Shown here: piece after piece, positions 15,622 through 23,223 of the stretch
How the letters are laid out: each line of letters starts with the position of its first letter
Position numbering within the stretch: the first letter of the stretch is position 1
From: JBEKOF01 sp049513975
Lineage (GTDB): Bacteria > Verrucomicrobiota > Verrucomicrobiia > Limisphaerales > Palsa-1400
NCBI GenBank assembly: GCA_049513975.1
Contig: JBEKVM010000003.1
Span: forward strand, 1-64,000
Length of the DNA stretch: 64,000 bases
Direction of reading: 5' to 3'
Notes under the pieces: model-generated
Database searches by the model: none
Seen by the model: the letters and a program-made list of their open reading frames with translations, nothing else
Told to the model about the DNA's origin: nothing
Position numbers and translations under genes: made by a program

Positions 15622-17234
15622 AATTAACCGCCAGCCATGCAAAAAGCAGAGCGCGCAAACGCTCCAGACCTGTTACCCCTCCGCCTCCGCTGGTAGGGCG
15701 CGCACTCCGGGCGCGCCGCGGCGGGCAGCGGAGTGCCCGCCCTACCCTTCCCACTCCACCAAAAACGCGGTGTCGCGTCGGCGCTGTGCGCCGATCCATC
15801 CTCCTCCCGCCGCCACCGCCTCTCCGGCTCGATAATTTTTTCCTACCCTATCAGGCCAGGTGGATCAACGACCCTTCGCGCAGACGGCTTATGGAAAAGT
15901 CCCGCCAGATCGGCATTTCCCTTTGCACCGCTTATGACCTCGTCAAGAAAATCGGCCGCCAGAACAGCCCCTTCGATGCCTGGGTCACTTCCCGCGACGA
16001 TTTGCAAGCCCGCCTCTTCGGCGCCGATTGCGTCCACTGGGCCAGGCTCCTTCACCGTTCCGCGCGCGCTCTCACCTGGCAACTGTTGGATGCGACGGAT
16101 AAAACCTCTGCCCACGTCCTCCCGCTGGACAGCGGGCGCAGTATCTACTGCCTCTCTTCCAATCCCGATGCCCAGGCAGGCAAGCGCGGCTACAGGGTTT
16201 TTGACGAGTTCGCCCTCAACCTGGAGAACCGCCTCCTCTATTCCATCGGCCAGCCGGGGACGATGTGGGGCGGAGGGATGGACATCATTTCCACGCACCG
16301 GGGGTCGGAAAATTTTTTCAACGAGCTGGTGAATGAGGCCAGGCATAAGGGGAATCCGAAGGGGTTTTCCCTGCACCGGGTGACGATTGAGGACGCGTGC
16401 CGGGAGGGGTTGCTGGCCAAGCTGCAAAGCAAATGGCGGGAGGCCAATCCGGAGGACGCCCGCTTGCAATGGAAGGACGATGATTTTCTACAGGCGATGC
16501 GGAATGAATGCGCGGATGAGGAGGTCTGGTTGCAGGAGTTTATGTGCGTGCCGGGGGACGATAAGGCGGCGTTTCTGAGCTATGAGCTGATTGCGGGGTG
16601 TGAAGAGGGGCAGGAAATGCAAAATGCAGAATGCAGAATGCAGAATGAAGACCAAGAGGAATCGAGTCAGGGCTCGACAGAGTCTCGCCCTGCCGGGAGC
16701 AGGCCGACGGGGGCGTTGTATGCGGGGGTGGATGTGGGACGGGAGCATGATTTGACGGTGATCTGGGTGGTGGAACGGGTGGAGGATGTATGTTTTACGC
16801 GGGAGGTGATCTGCCTGGAGAAGGCGCCGTTCGCGGAGCAGGAGGAGAGGCTGTACGGAATTCTGGCGCTGCCCAATCTGAAACGGTGCTGCATAGACCA
16901 AACGGGGATTGGACGGCAGTTCGCGGAGCGGGCGGCGCAACGGTTCGGACGCTACAAGGTGGAGGGGATTCAGTTCACCAGCGGAGTGAAGGAGGAGCTG
17001 GCCTACGACACGCGCACGGCGTTTGAAAAGAAAACGGTGCGCATCCCGGCGGACAAATGGATTCGGGCGGATTTGCGCAGCATGCGCAAGGAGGCGACGG
17101 CGTCGGGGAACATCCGGTTCACCGGGGAGCGGACGAAGAACGGGCACGCAGACCGGTTTTGGGGACTGGCGCTGGCGCTGCACGCGGCGAAACAAGCGAC
17201 GAGGACGAACAAGGTTTTTGCGCAACTGATATGA
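15618..17234 (+). CDS. Phage terminase large subunit (Mu gp28-like) with two repeat insertions
   Basis: ATP-driven DNA packaging motor and nuclease. The ATPase domain has the Walker A variant LMEKSRQIGISL and the Walker B/catalytic YRVFDEFA. The RNase H-like nuclease domain has YAGVDVGREHDLTVIW, CCIDQTGIGRQFAERAA and HADRFWGLALALHA, giving three acidic groups. The GTG at 15618 overlaps the small-subunit TGA; the longer open frame to 15009 overlaps the small subunit and lacks similarity. Two in-frame insertions break the protein: a 55-bp palindrome near the N-terminus (15692-15746), and a GCAGAAT array plus a GGCTCGACAGAG element (16612-16710) between the ATPase and nuclease domains. Both catalytic centres look intact. 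Confidence 0.87.
   Translation: MKLTASHAKSRARKRSRPVTPPPPLVGRALRARRGGQRSARPTLPTPPKTRCRVGAVRRSILLPPPPPLRLDNFFLPYQARWINDPSRRRLMEKSRQIGISLCTAYDLVKKIGRQNSPFDAWVTSRDDLQARLFGADCVHWARLLHRSARALTWQLLDATDKTSAHVLPLDSGRSIYCLSSNPDAQAGKRGYRVFDEFALNLENRLLYSIGQPGTMWGGGMDIISTHRGSENFFNELVNEARHKGNPKGFSLHRVTIEDACREGLLAKLQSKWREANPEDARLQWKDDDFLQAMRNECADEEVWLQEFMCVPGDDKAAFLSYELIAGCEEGQEMQNAECRMQNEDQEESSQGSTESRPAGSRPTGALYAGVDVGREHDLTVIWVVERVEDVCFTREVICLEKAPFAEQEERLYGILALPNLKRCCIDQTGIGRQFAERAAQRFGRYKVEGIQFTSGVKEELAYDTRTAFEKKTVRIPADKWIRADLRSMRKEATASGNIRFTGERTKNGHADRFWGLALALHAAKQATRTNKVFAQLI
15692..15746. repeat. REP-like palindrome GGTAGGGCG...CGCCCTACC in the terminase gene
   Basis: A 55-bp GC-rich imperfect palindrome with outer arms GGTAGGGCG and CGCCCTACC and inner arms CACTCCG/CGGAGTG. 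It lies in frame near the N-terminus of the large terminase and encodes an Arg/Ala-rich segment (LVGRALRARRGGQRSARPTL). This looks like an intragenic REP-type insertion. Confidence 0.85.
16612..16715. repeat. GCAGAAT array plus GGCTCGACAGAGTCTCGCCC element in the terminase gene
   Basis: Four copies of GCAGAAT/GCAAAAT (16617-16648) are followed by a second element (ggctcgacagagtctcgccc, 16671-16690). Both are read in frame, giving MQNAECRMQNE then a Ser/Gly/Pro-rich linker between the ATPase and nuclease domains. The second element recurs near 19160-19210, 22378-22400 and 29885-29905. Confidence 0.85.
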
Positions 17235-17370
17235 AGACGATGAATTTTATGGGGGATGGATTGAGATGGACAGGGGTGGAGGAGGCGGGCCGCGAGGCGC
17301 GGCCCACGGCACGCGAGGGCGCGTGCGCTCCCCATGAGATGATTTCTGCGGGTTACCCCGGGGGTCCTCG

Positions 17371-20300
17371 ATGAAAGCCACGTTTTTATCCCGCCTCCAT
17401 GCCGCCGCGAACTTGATTTTCAAGAGCGGCGCGCCCTTTCCGTTCAACAAAATCATGCCCTACGACGCGACGGGCGGGGAACGGATGTATCGCGCCTTTG
17501 AGCAGTCCACCTGGGTGATGAGGGCGATCAAGAAGATCGCGGGGCCGATCGCGGCGGTGGATTTGAATTTTACGCGGGCCGGGGAACGGTATCACGAGGC
17601 GGAACTGGAGGCCTTTTGGGAGACGCCGGGAACGGGGCTGACGCGGACGGATTTGATCGAGGCGACGGTGGGCTGGCTGAAGCTGGAGGGGGAGGCGTTC
17701 TGGCTGCTGGATGATTCGTGGCTGGGGCCGTTTCCGGGCCAGGGAAATTTAATTGGCGGCGGTCCCAGACCGCCGCTACAGGTGGCAAGGCCGGACCGGA
17801 TGCGGCATGTTGTCAAGAATGGAGTGCTGGAGGGCTGGGAATATGTGGACGGGGCGGGAAAGCGGGCGCTGCTGCTGCCCGAGCAGGTCATCCAGTTGAA
17901 GATGTGGAATCCTTACAACGACTGGCGGGGCATGGCGGAGTTGAAACCGTGCCGGGACGCGGCGGAGGCGGATTATCTGGCGGGGAAGTTCAACTTGAAC
18001 TTGATGAGGAACAACGGGGACCAGGGGGTGTATGTCATCGCCAAGGAAGGGCTGCCGGAGGACGGGCAGCGGCAACAAATCGTGGACCAGATCCGGGAGA
18101 AGCGGGAGCTGGCGCAGCGCGGGGTGTTCAAGCCGGTGTTTCTGGACGGGGACGTGACGATCGAGGACCCGAAGATCCGGGTGCCGGACGCGGATTTCAT
18201 CGCGGCCCGGCTGCAGAACCGGCATGAGGTGTTTATCGCCATGGGGGTGCCGGCTTCGATGGCGGATGTGAAGGCGAGTTACTCGATCGGGTCGGCGTCG
18301 GACTGGTTCATGTTGATCGCGGAGACGTGCATTCCGCTGGGGGAAAAGATCTGCCAGGGGATCAACCAGGTGTTGCGGCGGCAGGGGGCGGCGGAGGTGC
18401 GGGCGTCGCTGAATTGGGACGAGCATCCGGTGATCCAGGCGGTGCGGCGGGAGCGGGCGGATACGTGTGTCAAATACTTTTCCATGGGCGTGCCGCTGAA
18501 GGCGCTGAATGATTATCTGGACCTGGAGCTGCCGGCCTGTCCGGGGTGGGAAAAGGCTTATGTGCCGGCCAAGCTGACGGCGATTGGAGAGGAGGCAGAG
18601 GAGGGGACGGGCGTGACGATGGATGACACGGTGGGGCTGATGCGCAGGGCGCTGGACCCGGTGGAGCGGCTGAGGAGAGCTTTTGGGGAAATGCAGAACA
18701 CAGAGCCGTCCAAATGCAGAATGCAGAATGCAGAATGCAGAATGGAAGAAGAATCGGGTCAGGGGAATGAATGTCAGGGGAATAAAGACAGGGGAAATGA
18801 TTCTTTCCATTCCCCTGACCAACATTCCCCTGACCTAAAATCCGGTCCTTTATTTGCCGGCGGAGTTGGCTTGGCGGAGGAGAGGGCGGAGCAGAGGGGG
18901 ATGATGAAGGGGTTTGTCTCGCGGTTTAACCGGGAGTTGATGAAGGCACGAACGGAAACGCTGCGCCGCCTGGAGGGGGCCGGGACATTTGTGTTTGACA
19001 CGGAGGGGTTTGCGCGGGGACTGATTACGGGGCTGCGGCCGGTGGCGTTGGAAATGCAAAATGCAGAATGCAAAATGCAGAATGAAAGCGGGGGGAAGAG
19101 TTGCGGATTAAGATTAAGATCAGGATTAAGATTAGGAGGGGAAGAGGGATCGGGTCAGGGCTCGATGCCCTCCTCCGCTGAAGCTACGGCGGGCGGGGAG
19201 TCCCGCCCTGCCGGGGTTGAGGAATACTTGACAGGACGGGAAACGGTCTGGCGGGCGGAGGCGGAACGGATCGGACGGGAGATCGAGGAGGCGGCGGGGG
19301 AAATGCAGAATGCAGAATGCAAAATGCAAAATGTGGAGGCGAGGGCGGACGCGGTGCGGGCGAAGTTTAATGAGATAGCCAGGCGCCGGGCGCCGGAACT
19401 GGCGCGGAAAGAAATGCAGAATGCAAAATGCAGAATGCAGAATGAAGGCGCGGATGGAGGATGGAGGATGGAAGCTGGCAAGGACGCCAAGGGAAGCGGG
19501 AGCAATTTCCCGCACACCAAAGGCGCGAACACCAATTTTCCAGGACTGACACCTTCGGGGGAGGAAATGCAGAATGCAGAATGCAGAATGCAGAATGAAG
19601 GCGCGGATGGAGGATGGAGGATGGAGGATGGCAAAGACGCCAAGGAAAGCGGGAGCAAGCTCCCGCACGCCAAAGGCGCGAACACCAACTTTCCAGGACT
19701 GGCCCTTTTGCACAATGCAGCGCCGCTGCGGCGGATGATTCACCCGGAGGTGCGGGTGGTGGACGCGCGGCGGGGGATCGTGGATTATATCGCGTCGGAT
19801 GAAAGTATTGACAGTTACAAGGAGGTCATCCGGGCGGCGGGCTGGCGGTTCACCAATTTTGCCAAGAACGCGCCGTTTGTGGATTCGCACGATTATTCGA
19901 CGATCGAGAAATGCCTGGGGAAGGTGATTGATTTCCGGGTGGAAGGGGCGCGGCTGATCGAACGGGTGCAGTGGGCCATAGACGTGCCGGAGAACCAACT
20001 GGCCCGGATCGGCTGGAAGATGACGGAGGCGGGCTACCTCAAGGCGGTGAGCGTGGGGTTTTTCCCTGTCAAGTATGTGACGCCGAGTTCGGGGGAGGAA
20101 TGGACGCGGCAGTTGAAGGAGCTGGGGCTGCCCGGCGACGCGGCGGTGCGAACGATTTATACGGAGCAGGAACAGGTGGAGCTGTCCTGCTGCGTGGTGG
20201 GGTCGAATCCCAACGCGCTGGCGAAGGCCTACCAGGCGGGGGCGATCAACGACGCGGACATAGAAACACTTTCCTTGGAATACTCACAACGTGAAAACGG

Positions 20301-20397
20301 CCGCGCGGCCGACTGTCCTGCTCCTGCCGCGCCGGCCCCGGGGCAGGCACGGGCGGGGTTTTTAGAGGAATTGCACAAAGCAATGAAACAGAAATAA
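17371..20397 (+). CDS. Portal protein fused to HK97-type prohead protease, repeat-filled linker
   Basis: A 1008-residue fusion. Residues about 1-400 match HK97-family portal proteins (YRAFEQSTWVMRAIKKIAGP, KLEGEAFWLLD, LLLPEQVIQLKMWNPYNDWRG, IGSASDWFMLIAETCIPLGE), forming the dodecameric DNA entry ring. Residues about 790-980 match the S78 prohead protease (GIVDYIASDESIDSYKEVI, FVDSHDYSTIEKCLG with the catalytic His, AGYLKAVSVGFFPVKY and QVELSCCVVGSNPNALAKA with the catalytic Ser region). The 380-residue linker holds short helical stretches cut up by at least five GCAGAAT arrays, a GATTAAG array read as LRLRSGLRLGG, a hairpin with repeated arms, a GCGGGAGC palindrome and a 153-bp in-frame tandem duplication. 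A palindrome (17754-17780) also lies inside the portal part. All insertions keep the frame. Confidence 0.88.
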   Translation: MKATFLSRLHAAANLIFKSGAPFPFNKIMPYDATGGERMYRAFEQSTWVMRAIKKIAGPIAAVDLNFTRAGERYHEAELEAFWETPGTGLTRTDLIEATVGWLKLEGEAFWLLDDSWLGPFPGQGNLIGGGPRPPLQVARPDRMRHVVKNGVLEGWEYVDGAGKRALLLPEQVIQLKMWNPYNDWRGMAELKPCRDAAEADYLAGKFNLNLMRNNGDQGVYVIAKEGLPEDGQRQQIVDQIREKRELAQRGVFKPVFLDGDVTIEDPKIRVPDADFIAARLQNRHEVFIAMGVPASMADVKASYSIGSASDWFMLIAETCIPLGEKICQGINQVLRRQGAAEVRASLNWDEHPVIQAVRRERADTCVKYFSMGVPLKALNDYLDLELPACPGWEKAYVPAKLTAIGEEAEEGTGVTMDDTVGLMRRALDPVERLRRAFGEMQNTEPSKCRMQNAECRMEEESGQGNECQGNKDRGNDSFHSPDQHSPDLKSGPLFAGGVGLAEERAEQRGMMKGFVSRFNRELMKARTETLRRLEGAGTFVFDTEGFARGLITGLRPVALEMQNAECKMQNESGGKSCGLRLRSGLRLGGEEGSGQGSMPSSAEATAGGESRPAGVEEYLTGRETVWRAEAERIGREIEEAAGEMQNAECKMQNVEARADAVRAKFNEIARRRAPELARKEMQNAKCRMQNEGADGGWRMEAGKDAKGSGSNFPHTKGANTNFPGLTPSGEEMQNAECRMQNEGADGGWRMEDGKDAKESGSKLPHAKGANTNFPGLALLHNAAPLRRMIHPEVRVVDARRGIVDYIASDESIDSYKEVIRAAGWRFTNFAKNAPFVDSHDYSTIEKCLGKVIDFRVEGARLIERVQWAIDVPENQLARIGWKMTEAGYLKAVSVGFFPVKYVTPSSGEEWTRQLKELGLPGDAAVRTIYTEQEQVELSCCVVGSNPNALAKAYQAGAINDADIETLSLEYSQRENGRAADCPAPAAPAPGQARAGFLEELHKAMKQK
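17752..17781. repeat. GGCGGCGGTC palindrome within the portal coding region
   Basis: A short palindrome (ggcggcggtcccagaccgcc then gctaca) lies in frame in the portal domain and encodes GGGPRPPLQ. The same sequence with its TGTAGCGGCGGTCT flank forms a larger inverted repeat at 41904-41977, so this is a dispersed element. Confidence 0.8.
18689..18835. repeat. GCAGAAT array and GGTCAGGGGAATG hairpin inside the portal-protease gene
   Basis: A GCAGAAT array (18711-18744) is followed by a hairpin. Its left arm carries three copies of GTCAGGGGAAT-like units (18756-18799) and its right arm two copies of ATTCCCCTGACC (18809-18834). The whole is translated in frame as an Asn/Ser/Gly/Asp-rich linker. 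Confidence 0.85.
19051..19139. repeat. GCAGAAT array and GATTAAG array inside the portal-protease gene
   Basis: GCAGAAT/GCAAAAT copies at 19053-19084 are followed by GATTAAGATTAAGATCAGG-type hexamers at 19106-19137, all in frame. This is the only GATTAA array in the window that lies fully inside a gene, and it reads as Leu-Arg dipeptides. A further GCAGAAT array lies at 19300-19332. Confidence 0.85.
19411..19709. repeat. 153-bp in-frame tandem duplication containing three repeat families
   Basis: Two consecutive units start at 19411 and 19564. Each consists of a GCAGAAT array, a GGATGGA array, a GCGGGAGC..GCTCCCGC palindrome and a short unique tail (KGANTNFPGL). The 153-base spacing is 51 codons, so the reading frame is preserved. 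The copies differ by about ten substitutions, so the duplication is not brand new. Confidence 0.85.
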
Positions 20398-20404
20398 AGA
20401 AAAT

Positions 20405-21667
20405 ATGAAGACGTTAAGTGAAGAACAATTCCAGGAGACAGTCCTGCGAGGAGTCAACGCGGTGGGGGAGAAATTCGAGGCGGTGGAACGGAACCAGGAG
20501 ACGCTGCTGCGCAATTACGAGCAGTTGGGACGTGAAACCAAGCAAACGATGGAGGAACTGACGCGGCTGAAGAACACGGCCAACGACCGGGGACAAATCC
20601 TGGGGTCGGTGCAGAAGCTGCAGTTGCAATTGCGGGCGGAAGCGGTCGCGGCGGGGATAGACCCGATCCAGCGCATCGTCAACGACCCGGAGAAGAGGGC
20701 GCGGCTGAACCTGGCGGTGCGGCTGGCGGTGGACCGGAACGGGGACCTGCGGACGGCGTGCGAACCGCTGGCGCGGGCCATCGGCGAAGACACGGGGGAA
20801 GGAGCGACGCTGATCATCGCGCAGTTGTTCAAGGAGATCTATGACACCCTGGCGCAGTACGGGGACTGGAGCACGCTGGGAGTGCGGCGGCTGGGAACGA
20901 AGGTGACGAACTTCCCGGTGAAGACGGCGCGGGTGGTGGCGCAATGGCTGACGACGGAGGCGGCGACGATCCCGGACGACACGAACGAGGCGGGCTCGAC
21001 GATGACGCTGACGGTGCTGCCCAACGCGGTGCTGCTGAACGTGAGCCGGCAGTTGATCGAGGACGCGGAGTTCGACGTGACGACGGTGGTGATGGAGGAC
21101 TTCCAGGAGGCGTGGAATCTCCGCCTGGACACGGCGGCCTTCACGGGGAACGGGACGGGGGACGGAAACAACGGCGGGTTCACCGGGTTGTTCAACGCCG
21201 GCAACAAGGCGGTGGCGGCGCAGGGCAACACGACGGTGTCGGCGCTGGATTTCGACGACGTGACGCGGTGCCTGACGACGGTGGCGCCGGTGGTGCTGAA
21301 ACGCAAGCCGCGCTGGTGGATGCACCCGCAGATGCTGGTGCGGATGATGGGGATCAAGGACAACAACGGGCGGCCGATTTTCCTGGGGGCGCTGGAGGCG
21401 CCCAGCTACGGGTCCATCGGGACGATCCTGGGCTACCCGGTGACGCCGGTGATGGCGGCGCCGAACACGGACGGGGCCGGACAGTTGGTGGCGGCCTTCG
21501 GGGACCGCAACGGCCAGGTGGTGGGGGTGCGGGACGACTTCGTGTTTGAAGCGTCGGACCATTACCGGTGGAACACGCTGGAGCGGTCGTTCCGGGCCTA
21601 CGGGCGGGCGGCGACGGGCTGCCGGCAGGCGAACGCGTTTGCGGTGCTGCAAACGGCCGCGCGGTAA
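20405..21667 (+). CDS. Phage major capsid protein, HK97 family
   Basis: A 420-residue capsid protein. Residues 1-100 form the coiled-coil delta/scaffold domain (EAVERNQETLLRNYEQLGRE, LTRLKNTANDRG) usually removed by the prohead protease fused to the portal upstream. The HK97 core follows: FKEIYDTLAQYGDWSTLGV, FPVKTARVVAQWLTTEAATI, LTVLPNAVLLNVSRQLIEDA (E-loop/P-domain), DTAAFTGNGTGDGNNGGFTG and the C-terminal RWWMHPQMLVRM, FGDRNGQVVGV and ERSFRAYGRAATG. It is full length and free of repeat insertions, unlike its neighbours. It starts 8 bases after the portal-protease stop. Confidence 0.92.
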   Translation: MKTLSEEQFQETVLRGVNAVGEKFEAVERNQETLLRNYEQLGRETKQTMEELTRLKNTANDRGQILGSVQKLQLQLRAEAVAAGIDPIQRIVNDPEKRARLNLAVRLAVDRNGDLRTACEPLARAIGEDTGEGATLIIAQLFKEIYDTLAQYGDWSTLGVRRLGTKVTNFPVKTARVVAQWLTTEAATIPDDTNEAGSTMTLTVLPNAVLLNVSRQLIEDAEFDVTTVVMEDFQEAWNLRLDTAAFTGNGTGDGNNGGFTGLFNAGNKAVAAQGNTTVSALDFDDVTRCLTTVAPVVLKRKPRWWMHPQMLVRMMGIKDNNGRPIFLGALEAPSYGSIGTILGYPVTPVMAAPNTDGAGQLVAAFGDRNGQVVGVRDDFVFEASDHYRWNTLERSFRAYGRAATGCRQANAFAVLQTAAR

Positions 21668-21708
21668 TTTTGCCGCGAAAAGGCGCAAAAGGCGCAAAAG
21701 AAAAAGGA

Positions 21709-21733
21709 TTAAGATTAAGATTAGGATTAAGAA
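21709..21733. repeat. GATTAAG array abutting a start codon
   Basis: Four GATTAA/GATTAG units (ggattaagattaagattagg and on) end two bases before the ATG at 21735. They are in the sense orientation and there is no other clear Shine-Dalgarno site. Confidence 0.85.
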
Positions 21734-21734
21734 T

Positions 21735-22229
21735 ATGAAAAAGATATTGTTGACAATGATGGCGGCGGCGGCGGGGTGGGCGGCTTCGGCGCAGGAGTAT
21801 GCGAGCCTGCCCGTCACTTACGCGCCGCCGGGGACGACGAACACGGGGACGGCGCTGACGAACGCGATTCCGGCCAATACGACGAACGCGGTGATGAGCG
21901 ATCCGATTGGATTAACGAAGTACGACACGTGCGCCATCCAATGGGAGTTCAGCGCGCTGAGCAACGCGGCGCCGCTGGGCTGCACGAACTACCTGACCTT
22001 CGGGGCGTCGTCGGACGGGCTGGTCTTCACGGCGACGAACACGCCGTTTCTGACGCTGACGGTGGTGATTCCGCCGACGAGCACGACCGGGGTGCTGGTG
22101 ACGAATCTGCCCGGGTCGCTGCTGGGGAGCATCGGCTACCTGCAGTTGCAGACCATGGGCTGCCAGGGGACGAACACGACGACGAACCATAGCGTGCTGA
22201 TTTGGCGCAAGCCGAAGAGGAACGGATAG
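21735..22229 (+). CDS. Exported Thr/Asn-rich protein after the capsid gene
   Basis: A 164-residue protein with a signal peptide (MKKILLTMMAAAAGWAASAQ, cleavage after ASA) and a mature part rich in Thr, Asn, Ala and beta strands (TNTGTALTNAIPANTTN). It sits where many phages encode a decoration or head-completion protein, yet it carries an export signal, which is unusual for a capsid component. I do not recognise the family. It may be a surface protein of the host displayed or co-opted with the island. It ends in TAG. Confidence 0.6.
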   Translation: MKKILLTMMAAAAGWAASAQEYASLPVTYAPPGTTNTGTALTNAIPANTTNAVMSDPIGLTKYDTCAIQWEFSALSNAAPLGCTNYLTFGASSDGLVFTATNTPFLTLTVVIPPTSTTGVLVTNLPGSLLGSIGYLQLQTMGCQGTNTTTNHSVLIWRKPKRNG

Positions 22230-22499
22230 GAGAAGTGCAGAGTGCAGAGTGCAGAGTGCAGAGTGCAGAGTGAGGAATGAGGAGTGAGGAGTGGAAGAGG
22301 GAGGGCGGCGGGGTTGGCGAGCCCCGCCGCCCCATCCCAAAGGCGAAATGCAAAATGAAGAATGAAGAAACAAGTCACGGCTCGACGGAGTCTCGCCCTC
22401 CCAACGGGAAGCATTTCGGCGGGGGCGCCGGACAAATGAAGAGTGCAGAATGCAGCGCGCTGAATTCTCAACTCTTAACTCTTAAGTCTTAACTTTTTT
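22230..22499. repeat. Repeat-filled spacer: GCAGAGT array, palindromes
   Basis: Between two phage-derived genes lie five copies of the 7-mer GCAGAGT (22234-22268), GAGGAGT variants, a GC palindrome (ggcggcggggttggcgagcc then ccgccgcc, 22303-22330), a copy of the GGCTCGACGGAGTCTCGCCC element (22378-22400), and Cys/His-type heptamers before the next ATG. No gene is supported. Confidence 0.75.
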
Positions 22500-23132
22500 A
22501 TGAACATTGGACTGGGAAATCTGACGGAGTTGAAGGGGCAGTTGCTGGCGGCGTCGCTGCGGAGCGATACGAATTATGACGCGGTGATCACGGGCATCGG
22601 CCTGGGGGTGGCGAATCTGTTCGATCAGCACTGCAACCGGACGTTCTGCCGGACGGTGGGGAAGGTGGACACCTTTTCGGCGGACCGGCGGCACTGGTAT
22701 CTGAACTGTTACCCGGTGGAGACGATCACGGCGCTGGCGAAAAAGGACGACGAGACGGACGGGTTCAAGGCCTACGCGCTGCCGCCGGATGCGAGTTCGC
22801 TCATCCAGGCGATGCAGGCGGACCAGGGGTATATCATGTTTATTTCCATCCAGGGCTATTATTGGTCGCGCCTGCAGGTGACTTACACCGGAGGATTTTG
22901 GTTTGACACGACGGAGGACGGGAGCGGGGTGATGCCGGCGGGGGCGACGGGGCTGCCGGCGGCGGTGAAGTCGGCGTGGTATTTGCAGTGCCAGGAGGTG
23001 TGGAAGGGGATTGACAAGCTGGGGGCGCAGATCAGCGAGAACCCGGAGGGGCAGAGGAGCATCCGCGGCATGGAGCTCGCGCCGATGGTGAAGACGCTGC
23101 TGAACCCGTTTAAACGAATGCAAATGACGTGA
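22500..23132 (+). CDS. Probable head-tail connector protein
   Basis: A 210-residue soluble protein: helical start (LTELKGQLLAASLRSDTNYD), a middle with FDQHCNRTFCRTVGKVDTFSADRR and the strand YWSRLQVTYTGGFWFD, and a C-terminal helix. The layout (DxxIxxxIxxxxxxIxxHCNRxF) resembles gp6-like adaptor proteins that bind DNA-filled portals. Its place after the capsid genes and before the tail genes agrees. No enzyme motif is visible. The ATG at 22500 follows a T-rich stretch with a weak ribosome site. Confidence 0.6.
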   Translation: MNIGLGNLTELKGQLLAASLRSDTNYDAVITGIGLGVANLFDQHCNRTFCRTVGKVDTFSADRRHWYLNCYPVETITALAKKDDETDGFKAYALPPDASSLIQAMQADQGYIMFISIQGYYWSRLQVTYTGGFWFDTTEDGSGVMPAGATGLPAAVKSAWYLQCQEVWKGIDKLGAQISENPEGQRSIRGMELAPMVKTLLNPFKRMQMT

Positions 23133-23142
23133 AAACATTTTT

Positions 23143-23216
23143 GGACAGGATGAACAGGATGAACAGGATTGGGGAATCTCCATCCGGGGCCGGGGGCATC
23201 CTGCCCATCCTGTCAA
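23143..23216. repeat. Hairpin with GACAGGATGAAC tandem arms
   Basis: The left arm has two to three copies of GGACAGGATGAACAGGAT. The right arm (23199-23216) is the matching ATCCTGCCCATCCTGTC. It lies between the stop at 23132 and the ATG at 23224, so it could act as a terminator or RNA stabiliser. Confidence 0.85.
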
Positions 23217-23223
23217 AATAATT

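Noticed and set aside
14608..15642. Long minus-strand open frame with CILHSAFCI-type repeats
   Set aside because: It is the antisense reading of heptamer arrays and of the terminase small-subunit gene, with no family features.
19132..19998. Minus-strand open frame opposite the portal-protease linker
   Set aside because: It is made of antisense repeat translation; the plus strand carries the recognised portal and protease domains.
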